A stretch of DNA of 64,000 nt from Oscillospiraceae bacterium (GCA_009777775.1 WRLE01000013.1:44993-108992); one strand, 5' to 3'; positions 36,132 through 45,255 are shown, counted from the stretch's first letter. The notes: generated from the letters alone by a model not told the origin. Translations and numbers: made by a program.

Positions 36132-37113
36132 GGCGAACCCCTTTCATGGGATAAAAGCAACGGACGCTTTGGTGGGTATCAACGGAAATCAGATCAGGTA
36201 ACTCATTTTCGCAGCGCTTACTTGAATACTTACATCTCGGAGCATATCGGCATCCAGTGGGCAAATCTAAGGGGTGGGGTACGGCTCCGGGAATGGCTTC
36301 TAGCCTATTACCCTGTTCTCCCATGAGTTTCGGAATAGACAGAAGCAAAGCCTCTGTATATGGGTGGGAATAATTGGTAATGGGCTTGAAAATATAGTCA
36401 ACGGGAGCAATTTCCACAACCTGTCCGCAGTACATAACCGCCACTTCGTCAGCCATTTGGTTTATCACACCTAAATCATGGGTGATGAACATAATGGCTG
36501 TGTTAAATTCGTTTTTCAAATCATTCATTAAACGCAAAATTTGCGCTTGTATTGTAACATCCAAAGCGGTTGTGGGCTCATCTGCAATCAACAATTTCGG
36601 GTGGCAAGCCAAAGCCATGGCTATCATCACCCTTTGACGCATACCCCCGGAAAGCTGATGGGGGTATTGCTTCACTATTTGACTGGCGTTGGGGATCTTT
36701 ACAGCTTCCAGCATTTCGATGGAACGTTGGTGTGCCTGAGATTTGCTCATACCTTGATGGAGCATAAGCACCTCACTGATTTGTTTGCTTACGGTGAAGA
36801 CAGGATTGAGTGAGGTCATGGGTTCTTGGAATATCATGGAGATTTTATTACCCCTGATATTATACATAGCCTCTTGGGAGTAATCGCTGATTTTTTCACC
36901 ATCAAAATGAATTTCGCCTTCATATATACGTTGATTGCTCTCGAAAAGCTTTAATATGGACAAAGCTGTCTGGCTCTTGCCGCTTCCTGATTCTCCAACA
37001 ACACCAAGGGTTTCGCCCTCGTTGATTCCCAAGCTAACGCCATCCACAGCGCGAATAAGTCCTCGCGCCGTTTCAAAGTATGTATGAAGATTGGAAATTT
37101 CAAGCATTCTCAT
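36121..37113 (-). CDS. oppD: Oligopeptide ABC transporter, ATP-binding protein (OppD-type)
   Basis: 330 aa: Walker A VVGESGSGKSQTALS, Q-loop IFQEPMTSLNPV, signature LSGGMRQRVMIAMALA, Walker B LLIADEPTTALD, switch ITHDLGVI, and the C-terminal GCRYAPRCKYSSKRCENELP Cys cluster. ATG 37113 is chosen as start (AAAGGTT upstream, MRMLEISNLHTYF is the usual beginning). A longer frame to 37401 exists but reads through the repeat array between oppC and oppD and is not credible. Works with OppF; overlaps its start by 11 bp. Confidence 0.95.
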   Translation of the reverse strand: MRMLEISNLHTYFETARGLIRAVDGVSLGINEGETLGVVGESGSGKSQTALSILKLFESNQRIYEGEIHFDGEKISDYSQEAMYNIRGNKISMIFQEPMTSLNPVFTVSKQISEVLMLHQGMSKSQAHQRSIEMLEAVKIPNASQIVKQYPHQLSGGMRQRVMIAMALACHPKLLIADEPTTALDVTIQAQILRLMNDLKNEFNTAIMFITHDLGVINQMADEVAVMYCGQVVEIAPVDYIFKPITNYSHPYTEALLLSIPKLMGEQGNRLEAIPGAVPHPLDLPTGCRYAPRCKYSSKRCENELPDLISVDTHQSVRCFYPMKGVRHDG

Positions 37114-37126
37114 ATATTCAACCTTT

Positions 37127-37372
37127 CGTATAACACCGCATCCCTGACGCGCCGCAAAACACCAAAGCATTTCGTAGGGCGCGGCATCCCTGACGCGCCG
37201 CAAACCAGCACAGCACTTCGCATGACACCGCAACTCTGATGCGCCGCAAAATACCAAAGCATTCCGTATGACGCAGCATCCCTGACGCGCCGTTTCGTAT
37301 GACACCGCATCCCTGATGCGCCGCAAAACACCAAAGCATTCCGTAGGGCGCGGCATCCCTGACGCGCCGCCA
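37127..37372. repeat. Six-copy array of the GC-rich hairpin repeat inside the opp operon
   Basis: Six degenerate copies of a unit of about 45 bp: CGTAGGGCGCGGCATCCC, TGACGCGCCG, then CAAAACACCAAAGCATT in several copies. Starts are near 37127, 37172, 37218, 37263, 37295 and 37341. Each unit can fold by GGCGCG/CGCGCC. The array separates oppC from oppD by 290 bp. Confidence 0.85.
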
Positions 37373-37403
37373 GCCTCGGCAATTTCACAAACTATCGCCA
37401 AAA

Positions 37404-39359
37404 CTACCTCTCACTGGACTTGGGGTCCATGGCTTCCCTCAAAGCATCGCCCATGAGGTTCACCGAAAAAGCTGCTGCAACAACAAAAAGAGCGGGAATG
37501 ACCCAACGCCACCAGTAAAATTGTATAACAGCGGTTTCCTGTGCACTGGTGAGCATATTTCCCCAAGAAGCTTCAGGCTCTCTGACACCGAAACCGAGGA
37601 ATGACAACGCCGCTTCAGTGAGCATATAACTGGCATAATTCAATGTGACGCTGACAATCACGAAATTAACCACATTGGGTAATATATGACGAATCATGAT
37701 GAATCGTTCTTTTATTCCCAAGGAACGAGCCGCCAGTACGAAATCCTTTTCCCTTTCCAATAGAAGCTGTGCACGAATCAATCTTGCCAAGCTCATCCAA
37801 CCCAATAAACCAAGGACTACGGAAATTAAGTAAACACGTCCCACGGATGAAATATTGTGACCAATGATGAAATTTAACACAACTACTATGGGTAAAAAGG
37901 GAATTGCTGAAAAAACATCAGCCAAGCGCATGAAAAATTGATCAACACAACCACCAAAATAACCTGCTGGCAAGCCTATAAGAATGGCGATGAAGGTTGA
38001 TATGATAACAGCGATGAGTCCCACAGTTAGAGATATTCTGCCACCATACATTAGGCGGGTGAAAATATCTCTGCCTAAATGATCGGAGCCGAAAATATAA
38101 CCTTTGTTTCCCCAACTTCCTATTATTTTTCCATTTTCGTCCATGGCATAAAACTGGTAATAATCAACAAAAACCTTCGCTACCCCAAGCAAGTTATCAG
38201 GAACATCGAGCTGACCAAGTTCGTTTGAGCCCCATACGATAATTGAGCCGTCGTCGGTCACCACCACAAAGTTTTTATATCCAGCTTCAATATGAATGGG
38301 TCTACCAGAAATATCGGGAAGCTTATTTAAACCATATTCCGCACTCCCCCATAAATGAAGACCACCCTCATCGTCCAAGGCGAGGACATTCCTGTTAGTG
38401 GAAACAACGCTGACAATATTATGGGAGCCATCCTGAAGCTGGGAAGGAATTTGCGTGTAATATTCAGTACCCACTAAACCAGAGACACCAAGGGTTCCAT
38501 CTTTGTATAATAAAACGATATTATTATCTCCAGCAGCAAAATCAATTATATTTTTATGTCTGAGCAAATCGATAAATGATTGGGAAGCTTGCATACTCCC
38601 CCAAAGCTCCACATAGCCATCCGAGCCGAGTATAGCAGACCATACCCCCATGGCTGCCATTTTTTCGATGGCGGTACCTGAGGGAGGCTCGTAAAAGTGT
38701 GCAATTTCAAGTGGAAATTTCGTTTGGTTGTGACCATAATGCCCCCAACCATAAAAATTACCCTCGTCATCGATGCAAATGACATGGCGGCTGCCAGCTT
38801 CGATGTCAACGATTTTGGCATTCTTCACAGCTTCTGGAATGCTCATAATGAGGTCAGATACATTCGGAAGATAAATATTGGGTTCGGTACCCCAAATATA
38901 TAAATCTCCTTGCTCGTCAAGGGCGATGGAAAATGATATACCGGATACGATTTTTATAATATTTTTATCGTTTAAAACTGCTGGGTATTTCAAGTAATTT
39001 CTACTGGGGCGAAGGCTAGAGTGGGTGTATTCGTTATATGTTAAATTGATAGGGAACATGAGAGAACCGATGAAGCAAAAAAGCACAATGGCTAAAAACC
39101 CGCAAAAACCAAGGATTGCGAGTTTGTTGTGGATGAGATTAAGTAGGATAGTTTTTCCAGGAGTCCGGAGTGCCTCTTCTTCCAGAATATTCACATCGTC
39201 CTTATCTCGGACAAATAGGCGCTTAAACATACCAACAAATGAACGACTGGCTTTTATCGTTGTACTGCTACCACCGCTGTTGCTACCGTTGCTACTGCTA
39301 CTACCGTTGCTACTGCTGCCACTGCCGCTGTCCGCTGCGCCTCTATTATTATCACTCAA
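37404..39359 (-). CDS. oppC: OppC-type permease with RCC1-like beta-propeller insertion
   Basis: 651 aa, about twice the normal OppC/DppC (about 300). Residues 7-33 are a Ser/Gly/Asn tract; TM1 is about 80-102. Then residues about 133-420 hold seven repeats of RCC1 type, each about 40 aa, with patterns such as SIALDEQGDLYIWG, HVICIDDEGNFYGWG, SAILGSDGYVELWG, IVLLYKDGTLGVSG, VLALDDEGGLHLWG, FVVVTDDGSIIVWG and FYAMDENGKIIGSWG. The normal permease resumes at FGSDHLGRDIFTRLMYGGRISL with the EAA loop ARSLGIKERFIMIRHILPN. The loop after TM1 in OppC is extracytoplasmic, so the propeller should sit outside, facing OppA. TTG 39359 starts after AGGAGG. Function of the propeller is unknown: peptide or wall binding are guesses. 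Confidence 0.95.
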   Translation of the reverse strand: MSDNNRGAADSGSGSSSNGSSSSNGSNSGGSSTTIKASRSFVGMFKRLFVRDKDDVNILEEEALRTPGKTILLNLIHNKLAILGFCGFLAIVLFCFIGSLMFPINLTYNEYTHSSLRPSRNYLKYPAVLNDKNIIKIVSGISFSIALDEQGDLYIWGTEPNIYLPNVSDLIMSIPEAVKNAKIVDIEAGSRHVICIDDEGNFYGWGHYGHNQTKFPLEIAHFYEPPSGTAIEKMAAMGVWSAILGSDGYVELWGSMQASQSFIDLLRHKNIIDFAAGDNNIVLLYKDGTLGVSGLVGTEYYTQIPSQLQDGSHNIVSVVSTNRNVLALDDEGGLHLWGSAEYGLNKLPDISGRPIHIEAGYKNFVVVTDDGSIIVWGSNELGQLDVPDNLLGVAKVFVDYYQFYAMDENGKIIGSWGNKGYIFGSDHLGRDIFTRLMYGGRISLTVGLIAVIISTFIAILIGLPAGYFGGCVDQFFMRLADVFSAIPFLPIVVVLNFIIGHNISSVGRVYLISVVLGLLGWMSLARLIRAQLLLEREKDFVLAARSLGIKERFIMIRHILPNVVNFVIVSVTLNYASYMLTEAALSFLGFGVREPEASWGNMLTSAQETAVIQFYWWRWVIPALFVVAAAFSVNLMGDALREAMDPKSSER

Positions 39360-39570
39360 ATGCGCCTATCCTCCTTTGAAACAAAATTATCAATTGCCAT
39401 TGGATTACTACATCATTTAAACTTTACACACCATGCCTCAAAAGCACAAATCGTAACAATACACACCATGCTTCGTGCGCACTATACGTAACAATATTCA
39501 CCATGCTCCGTATGCACTAACCGTGTCATTTAAGAGCGTATGTGAAGTATCTCACTACACAGCTATCCAA
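39360..39570. repeat. Tandem 41-bp repeats plus partial MITE
   Basis: Between oppB and oppC: about three copies of a unit ACACACCATGC...CGTAACAAT (39424-39520), followed by GTGTCATTTAAGAGCGTATG (from about 39523), the partial inner end of the dispersed MITE-like element. Confidence 0.6.
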
Positions 39571-40557
39571 TCACTCCAGTTTTATCCGAGGATCAACCAA
39601 GCCATAGATTATATCAGCAGCCAAAACAGCAATAATGTTTATAACGGCAAAAAATAGTGTGAGTGATGTGATAAGGGCCGTATCCCGCCCTGTGACTGCT
39701 CGAAGTAGCAGCCGACCTATGCCATTGTAAGCAAATATGGACTCTGTGACTGTGGCACCAGCGAATAGGCTAAATAAAGTCATCACAATTACAGTTGAAA
39801 TGGGTATCATGGCATTTCGCAAAGCATGGGAATAAATGACAACTTTTTCGCCCAAACCCTTTGACCTTGCTGTTCGGATATAGTCTTGGGATAATGCATC
39901 TATCATGGCGTTTCTCACATAGCGAAGCGCAGAAGCCAAGCTCATGAGTGTTAGGGCTGCAACAGGTAAAGTGAGGTGACGAGCCCAAGCTTTGAAACTA
40001 TCCCAAGTCCATGCTCCCAGTAAAAAGGTGTTGGGCATTCCACCGGCGGGGAGTAATGGGAAAGTAATGGCGAAAATGTAGATAAGGCTCAAACCCATGA
40101 AAAAGGAGGGAATCGAATAAGTGGCGATGGAAGCCACCTGGATTCCCGTATCATAAATAGAGCCACGCTTAACTGCCATTTTTATTCCCAGGGGAAGGGC
40201 AATGAGAAGATAGAAAAAGTTGACGAAAACGTTGAGCATAAGGGTGTTTTTTAGTGGTTCTTTGATTGCATCCGCCACAGGTCGATTGGCAATAGATGAA
40301 TATCCGAGATCTCTGTAACGGATTAGATTTCCGAACCAGCGAAAGTATTGCTCCACCACACCCTTGTCCAAACCCAGCCGCCTATACATTGCATCGTAGG
40401 CAAGCTGATATTGCTCTGGACGCAAAGCAGTGGTGGGTGGTAGCATAGCTCGCACCGGATCTCCAGGCATCAGCTTTCCAATGGTAAAAAGTAAAACGGA
40501 GATTGCCAATATCACCGGTATCAATATCAATATTCGCTTAAGCAAGTATTTTACCAA
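39571..40557 (-). CDS. oppB: Oligopeptide ABC transporter permease (OppB-type)
   Basis: 328 aa with six predicted membrane helices: N-terminal YLLKRILILIPVILAISVLLFTIGKLMPGDP is the signature of OppB/DppB, and the EAA loop ARSKGLGEKVVIYSHALRNAMIPI lies at about residue 225-250. It forms the membrane channel with OppC. TTG 40557 with GGAGG 7 nt upstream is chosen as start; the longer frame to 40611 runs into repeats. Located between oppA and oppC, with 305 bp of repeat-rich DNA before it. Confidence 0.95.
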   Translation of the reverse strand: MVKYLLKRILILIPVILAISVLLFTIGKLMPGDPVRAMLPPTTALRPEQYQLAYDAMYRRLGLDKGVVEQYFRWFGNLIRYRDLGYSSIANRPVADAIKEPLKNTLMLNVFVNFFYLLIALPLGIKMAVKRGSIYDTGIQVASIATYSIPSFFMGLSLIYIFAITFPLLPAGGMPNTFLLGAWTWDSFKAWARHLTLPVAALTLMSLASALRYVRNAMIDALSQDYIRTARSKGLGEKVVIYSHALRNAMIPISTVIVMTLFSLFAGATVTESIFAYNGIGRLLLRAVTGRDTALITSLTLFFAVINIIAVLAADIIYGLVDPRIKLE

Positions 40558-40862
40558 AACAACACCTCCGTCATAATAAATGCACCATCCATAAAACGCG
40601 GCATCCCTCAACCCAAACCGTAGGGCGCGGCATCCCTGACGCGCCGATCAAGGACGCAGCATAACATATGCACCATCCCATAGAACCCAGCAACCCTACC
40701 ATACCCATTCGTAGGGCGCGGCATCCCTGACGCGCCGCTTGCTGTGCAAACACTACCAAGCACGACATCAAGGACACCACTCTGCCCTAAGTGAACAGGT
40801 CAAAGACTAGGCACCATACAACGAAGCATCAAAAACACTACGCCATACAGCAAAAATTATAT
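40558..40862. repeat. Repeat-rich gap between oppA and oppB
   Basis: Two good copies of the GC-rich hairpin repeat (40619-40646 and 40710-40737) and degenerate fragments (near 40596 and 40647) in the 305 bp between oppA and oppB. No gene seen. Confidence 0.75.
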
Positions 40863-42797
40863 TTATGAATTGGGGAACTTGGATATTTGACAAATCACAT
40901 CTTCCCAGTTTGCATATGGAGTTGTAGGTACTTGGGTTACAACAGAGTTGAAAATGTCAAAGTATTGATTTGAATACAGAGGAAGTGAAGGTAAAAGCTG
41001 CTGCCAACGAATCTGGTAGGCAAGCCAAAGGTCTGCATGTTCATCTGTTTGTGTTGGGTCAAGGCTTCGCATTGCTACGATTATTTCATCCAGCTCATCG
41101 TCGCCAATTTGGTTGCTATTTTGCCATGTTCCCAATTGATCGGAATGGAAGTACCAATATTTGTCATCAACAGCGGTAAAGTTTGTTGCTAAGTTAAAAG
41201 CACTATATACACGCTCTGAATCAGGCATACTATAACCATAGTAAAAATGATTAGTTAGGGTATCAAAATCACCATGGGTGACTTCATAAACCATGCCAAT
41301 GAGGGGAGCATTTTTAATTGCCTCCGCTTCTATGGCTCCACCCACAACGGAACTAGCACTATAATGGCGGATGACTAAAGCTTCGCCATCGCTGTTGTGG
41401 CGCATATATGTACCATCAGAATTTGCTAGGGAAGAGTCAAAGGGTGTTACTCCGTCTTCTTCAAAGACCCACTCGGTTTGGTCAAGGTGTTCGTTTGCCT
41501 TTTCCAAGTTAAAGGCTATTTGGGTGAGAGATTCGGCAATTTCTCTGCGCCTGGATTGATATGTCCATTGTGCCATGCCGTAGGAAGCATCCACCAGACC
41601 GCCATAACCTTCCAAAACGTGGTCGATTATTGCATTTCTATCAATCATATATGCAATCGCCCAGCGGACATTGGCATCTTTTGTGGGACTCCAATCGCAA
41701 GTGAAACCGATAAAACCAAAACCTGGACGTAAATAACTGTGAGCAACGGCATATTCACTAGCTAGAGCCTTTTCGATTTTTGAACCTTCAATATTACCGG
41801 TGTTCAAGTCGATGTCTCCGCTAAGTACCAGATCCACATCGGTTTCCGAAGGTACTTCCATTTGAATGATATATTCAAAAGTTGGTTTATACCCTAGTTG
41901 GTCAGATTTAAAATAGGGATTACGTTGGAGGTTCACAGTAGTACCATCGAAACTAATGAAAATATATGGTCCGCAGGTGATGGTGGGAGCGTAACGTTCT
42001 TCAGAAGCGATGTTTGCAACAAGATCATACACATCGGTATCGAACCTGATTCCATTTTCGTCGGAGATAATTTCAACTCCTGGAAAGTAGACTTCCTTAT
42101 TAATAGGACGAACCATCACATAGGAGGTTTCCCAAAAAAATGGAAGCTCAATAGCGTCGATGGTCATCGAAAACACAAACTCATCGACTAATTGAACACC
42201 AGCAAAGATTTCTGTTTCACCAGCTTTGAATTCTGAATATCCTACTATACCAGGTCCTCCATAACTGTAAGAACCACCTTGCTCTGTAATTTGTGGACCA
42301 GAATAGAACATTATAAATGCTATGTAATCCTGAGCCGTTATTTGGTCGCCATTGTTCCAATAAAGGTCTTCGTATAATGTGAATGTATAAGTTTTATTGC
42401 CATCATCGTCATAACTGGTGGCAACATCTTGCACGACAGTGGGATTTAACAGAAGCTGTCCTTCGGGGCTTTGATAATAGGTGCTGTAAAACCCACCTGT
42501 GAGGACTTTGATATGCTGGTCATATGAGCTGTTACCCCAGCCGTCGATGAAGTCGCCAGCAATGGCAGGGGTGCCGACCACTAGGGTGTCGGCAGGGGTT
42601 TTCGTATTAAAATTGCTAGGTGCCACAAATGGGGGAGGACTCTCTACGTTTGTTTCGGGCACTCCACCGGGGCTGTCTTCAACGACATTGCTACCAGAGG
42701 GGCTGGGCGAGGTCTGCGCGCCGCCATCACATGCTGCTAGTAAAGTCGCTAGCATAAGGATGACAAGAAGCAGGGATAAAAACTTTGTCTTTTTCAT
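40863..42797 (-). CDS. oppA: Oligopeptide-binding lipoprotein (OppA-type)
   Basis: 644 aa. Signal peptide MKKTKFLSLLLVILMLATLLAAC with lipobox LLAAC, so the mature protein is lipidated on C23 and anchored outside the membrane. A Pro/Ser-rich linker follows (to about residue 60) and then the SBP-bac-5 fold: VQDVATSYDDDGNKTYTFTLYEDLYWNNGDQITAQDYIAF, and C-terminal NQIGDDELDEIIVAMRSLDPTQ ... LWLAYQIRWQQLLPSLPLYSN. It captures peptides for OppBCDF. AAGGAGG precedes ATG 42797. First gene of the operon. The next gene, NYN-LOTUS, is divergent. Confidence 0.95.
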   Translation of the reverse strand: MKKTKFLSLLLVILMLATLLAACDGGAQTSPSPSGSNVVEDSPGGVPETNVESPPPFVAPSNFNTKTPADTLVVGTPAIAGDFIDGWGNSSYDQHIKVLTGGFYSTYYQSPEGQLLLNPTVVQDVATSYDDDGNKTYTFTLYEDLYWNNGDQITAQDYIAFIMFYSGPQITEQGGSYSYGGPGIVGYSEFKAGETEIFAGVQLVDEFVFSMTIDAIELPFFWETSYVMVRPINKEVYFPGVEIISDENGIRFDTDVYDLVANIASEERYAPTITCGPYIFISFDGTTVNLQRNPYFKSDQLGYKPTFEYIIQMEVPSETDVDLVLSGDIDLNTGNIEGSKIEKALASEYAVAHSYLRPGFGFIGFTCDWSPTKDANVRWAIAYMIDRNAIIDHVLEGYGGLVDASYGMAQWTYQSRRREIAESLTQIAFNLEKANEHLDQTEWVFEEDGVTPFDSSLANSDGTYMRHNSDGEALVIRHYSASSVVGGAIEAEAIKNAPLIGMVYEVTHGDFDTLTNHFYYGYSMPDSERVYSAFNLATNFTAVDDKYWYFHSDQLGTWQNSNQIGDDELDEIIVAMRSLDPTQTDEHADLWLAYQIRWQQLLPSLPLYSNQYFDIFNSVVTQVPTTPYANWEDVICQISKFPNS

Positions 42798-42955
42798 TTT
42801 TCCTCCTTAGTTAGGTGTGTTATATTTCTTCTTCCTTTGAAACAAAAATGACAACAAAGGAGCAGAAGACTATCATTTGAATTAACGGCATATAATCCCC
42901 ATAAGTTTAGGAGTTTTAGCAGTTTTTCCCATGTTGGACTAAAAAAGCGAAAAGA

Positions 42956-42984
42956 TTGCATAAAAACAACAAATCTGTTAGAAT
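42956..42984 (+). promoter_or_regulatory. Predicted promoter of the NYN-LOTUS gene
   Basis: TTGCAT 42956-42961, 17-bp spacer, TAGAAT 42979-42984; followed 28 nt later by the AAGGAGGTGG ribosome site. Confidence 0.75.
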
Positions 42985-43011
42985 AAAGGATATTAAATGA
43001 AAGGAGGTGGC

Positions 43012-43863
43012 ATGGTGGCAAATAATGCATTGGATTTAAACAACCTTAGGCTGGCGGTACTTATTGATGCGGAAAATGTACCTCGAAATTGTATTAAAGG
43101 TGTGATGGAGGAAATCGCCATTTATGGAACACCCACTGTGAAACGAATCTACGGAGATTGGACAAGCCCTTCCATAGCTGGGTGGAAAGCATCGCTTTTG
43201 GAAAATGCGATTACCCCTATTCAACAATATAGCTATACAACAGGAAAAAACTCCAGCGATTCCGCAATGATAATAGACGCAATGGACATACTGTATTCCG
43301 AAAGAACCGATGGTTTCGTAATTGTGTCCAGTGACAGCGATTTTACTCGTTTGGCTATACGTTTACGAGAAGCGGGTCAGAGGGTTATCGGTATCGGCGA
43401 GTTCAAAACTCCAAGAGCCTTTATCGCTGCTTGCGACAAGTTTACTTATATTGAAGTTATCAGAGCTGGTGGTGGAGAGGCACAAGCGGAGGAAAATCTC
43501 ATTCAAATCCCCCAAGACGATTCCCATTTGGTCAGCGCAGTTATACCACCGCCCAGAATAAATAGCCAAAGCAAAGATAGGAACAGCCTTGCCTCTCGAA
43601 TACGTGGTCAAAAAGTCGATGATACTATCATAAATCTCATTGCCGATTCTGTTTCTGACCTGGCAGGTGATGATGGTGTTGTTTTTATGGGTGAACTGGG
43701 AAATTTGATATTAAAAAAGCAGCCGAGTTTCGACCACAGAAATTATGGATATAAGAGTTTATCTTCCATGATAAAGTCCATTGATCGCTTCGACATAGAG
43801 TTTCGCGAAACAGCAGACCCCAACATAAAACACGTTTTCGTCCGCGACATGGAAGCACTATAA
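43012..43863 (+). CDS. NYN-domain (LabA-like) ribonuclease with OST-HTH/LOTUS domain
   Basis: 283 aa. The N-terminal NYN/PIN-like nuclease domain begins LAVLIDAENVPRNCIKGVMEEIAIYG and shows the family acidic residues: D in LIDAEN, GKNSSDSAMIIDAMDIL and VIVSSDSDFTRLAIRLREAG. C-terminal residues about 200-280 (IINLIADSVSDLAGDDGVVFMGELGNLILKKQPSFDHRNYG) match an OST-HTH/LOTUS domain, which binds RNA (G-quadruplex or dsRNA). Together they suggest an RNA-processing or defence ribonuclease. ATG 43012 or GTG 43015 is the start, after AAGGAGGTGG; the ATG at 42997 is the less likely. Divergent from oppA; monocistronic. Confidence 0.85.
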   Translation: MVANNALDLNNLRLAVLIDAENVPRNCIKGVMEEIAIYGTPTVKRIYGDWTSPSIAGWKASLLENAITPIQQYSYTTGKNSSDSAMIIDAMDILYSERTDGFVIVSSDSDFTRLAIRLREAGQRVIGIGEFKTPRAFIAACDKFTYIEVIRAGGGEAQAEENLIQIPQDDSHLVSAVIPPPRINSQSKDRNSLASRIRGQKVDDTIINLIADSVSDLAGDDGVVFMGELGNLILKKQPSFDHRNYGYKSLSSMIKSIDRFDIEFRETADPNIKHVFVRDMEAL

Positions 43864-44033
43864 ATCCTCTAACCACAAGTCACCCATGTCATTCTGAGCT
43901 CTCCCCCCGTGTCATTCTGAGCGTAGCGAAGAATCTTATTCCACCAAAATTGCCGCATATTATACATGCAAATCGAAGCAATAAATATACAAGAGCGCAT
44001 ATAGACCCAACATAATCAACCCGAGGAAAAGTC
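43864..44033. repeat. Degenerate MITE-like repeat between NYN gene and prfB
   Basis: CACAAGTCAC (about 43874) followed by two TGTCATTCTGAGC words (from 43889 and 43910) and GCGTAGCGAAGAATCTTATTCCACC resembles the inner block of the dispersed MITE-like element in degenerate form. Confidence 0.55.
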
Positions 44034-45137
44034 ATGATTGTCGAACTAGAAGACTATAAAATGAAAATAGCAAACCTGCAACCCGTGCTTTTGAGCCTGA
44101 AACAATCCCTGAAATCCTCTGAAGCTGCCAGTGAACTAGAAAAGCTGGAAGACGAGAGCGGTAAGGATGGATTCTGGAACAATGCACAAAACTCCCAAGC
44201 CGTTTTGCAACGTATTAAAATTATACGCAATAAAAGCAATAGATATGACAAGTTGGAAGATGCCCTGAGCGATTTGGCTACTTTGTGTCAAATGGCAATC
44301 GAAGAGGACGATGATAGCCTTTTACCTGAAATAGCAGAAGAATTCCTCGCATTTAGCAGCGAACTGGAAACAGCGAGGTTGGAGACGCTTCTTTCAGGTG
44401 AATATGACCATTTAGACGCAATTTTAACATTTCATGCAGGAGCAGGCGGCACTGAAGCCCAAGACTGGGTGCAAATGTTATACAGAATGTATACTCGCTG
44501 GGCGGAACGACATGGGATGAAGTATAGGATTCTCGATTGGCTGGATGGAGAAGAAGCAGGGCTAAAATCTGCTTCCATCGAAATCGAGGGTGACAACGCA
44601 TATGGAATGTTAAAAAGCGAAGGAGGCATACATCGCCTTGTGCGCATATCGCCCTTCGATTCTTCAGGAAGAAGGCATACATCCTTCGCCGCTGTGGAGG
44701 TCACTCCCCTTATATCGGACGATATTGAAGTTGATATAAAGCAAGAAGACCTACGGGTTGATACCTACAGATCCTCTGGTGCCGGCGGACAGCATGTTAA
44801 TAAAACGGAAAGTGCTATTCGTATCACCCATATCCCCTCTGGCATCGTAGTTTCCTGTCAAATGGAGCGAAGCCAACACCAAAACAGGGAAGTAGCCATG
44901 CGGATGCTAAAGTCCAAGCTCTTGGAAATAAAAGAGAGGGAGCATCTTGATAAAATCAGCGACATCAAAGGTCATCAAATGAAAATAGAATGGGGCAGCC
45001 AAATCAGGTCCTATGTTTTCATGCCCTACACCCTAGTAAAAGATCACCGCACTAACTACGAAAACGGAAACGTAAGCGCAGTAATGGATGGCGACCTGGA
45101 TGGGTTTATTAATGCGTTTTTATCAATTAATAATTAA
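44034..45137 (+). CDS. prfB: Peptide chain release factor 2, without programmed frameshift
   Basis: 367 aa, full length. The tripeptide anticodon SPF (RISPFDSSGRRHTSFAAVEV) identifies RF2, which reads UGA and UAA. The GGQ loop is SGAGGQHVNKTESAIRI. N-terminal helices, YEMLKSEGGIHR-like YGMLKSEGGIHRLVRI, and the C-terminus ending in VKDHRTNYENGNVSAVMDGDLDGFI are typical. In most bacteria prfB carries a CUU UGA C +1 frameshift at codon 25; here the frame is continuous from ATG 44034 (GAGG 7 nt upstream) through that region, so autoregulation by frameshifting is absent. Terminates in the long palindrome 45139-45255, facing tgt. Confidence 0.97.
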   Translation: MIVELEDYKMKIANLQPVLLSLKQSLKSSEAASELEKLEDESGKDGFWNNAQNSQAVLQRIKIIRNKSNRYDKLEDALSDLATLCQMAIEEDDDSLLPEIAEEFLAFSSELETARLETLLSGEYDHLDAILTFHAGAGGTEAQDWVQMLYRMYTRWAERHGMKYRILDWLDGEEAGLKSASIEIEGDNAYGMLKSEGGIHRLVRISPFDSSGRRHTSFAAVEVTPLISDDIEVDIKQEDLRVDTYRSSGAGGQHVNKTESAIRITHIPSGIVVSCQMERSQHQNREVAMRMLKSKLLEIKEREHLDKISDIKGHQMKIEWGSQIRSYVFMPYTLVKDHRTNYENGNVSAVMDGDLDGFINAFLSINN

Positions 45138-45138
45138 C

Positions 45139-45255
45139 AATGAATAATGAATGATTAATGGCACGGCTAATGCGTTGCATTCACTAAAAAATAGTAATGC
45201 GATTTTCTAACCGTGCCATTGATTATTCATTATTCATTATTAATCATTAATTAGA
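45139..45255. terminator. Long imperfect palindrome between prfB and tgt
   Basis: Left arm (about 45139-45180, ATGAATAATGAATGATTAATGG then CACGG..) and right arm (about 45201-45255) are complementary over about 43 bp with few mismatches; its core GGCACGG/CCGTGCC is perfect. It sits between convergent genes and can terminate both. Confidence 0.7.

Noticed and set aside
37127..37372. CRISPR-like array
   Set aside because: Units are degenerate and directly adjoining, no variable spacers and no cas genes.
37113..37401. N-terminal extension of OppD in the longest frame
   Set aside because: It is a translation of the repeat array (Cys/Arg/Ala-rich, repetitive) and a good RBS and start exist at 37113.
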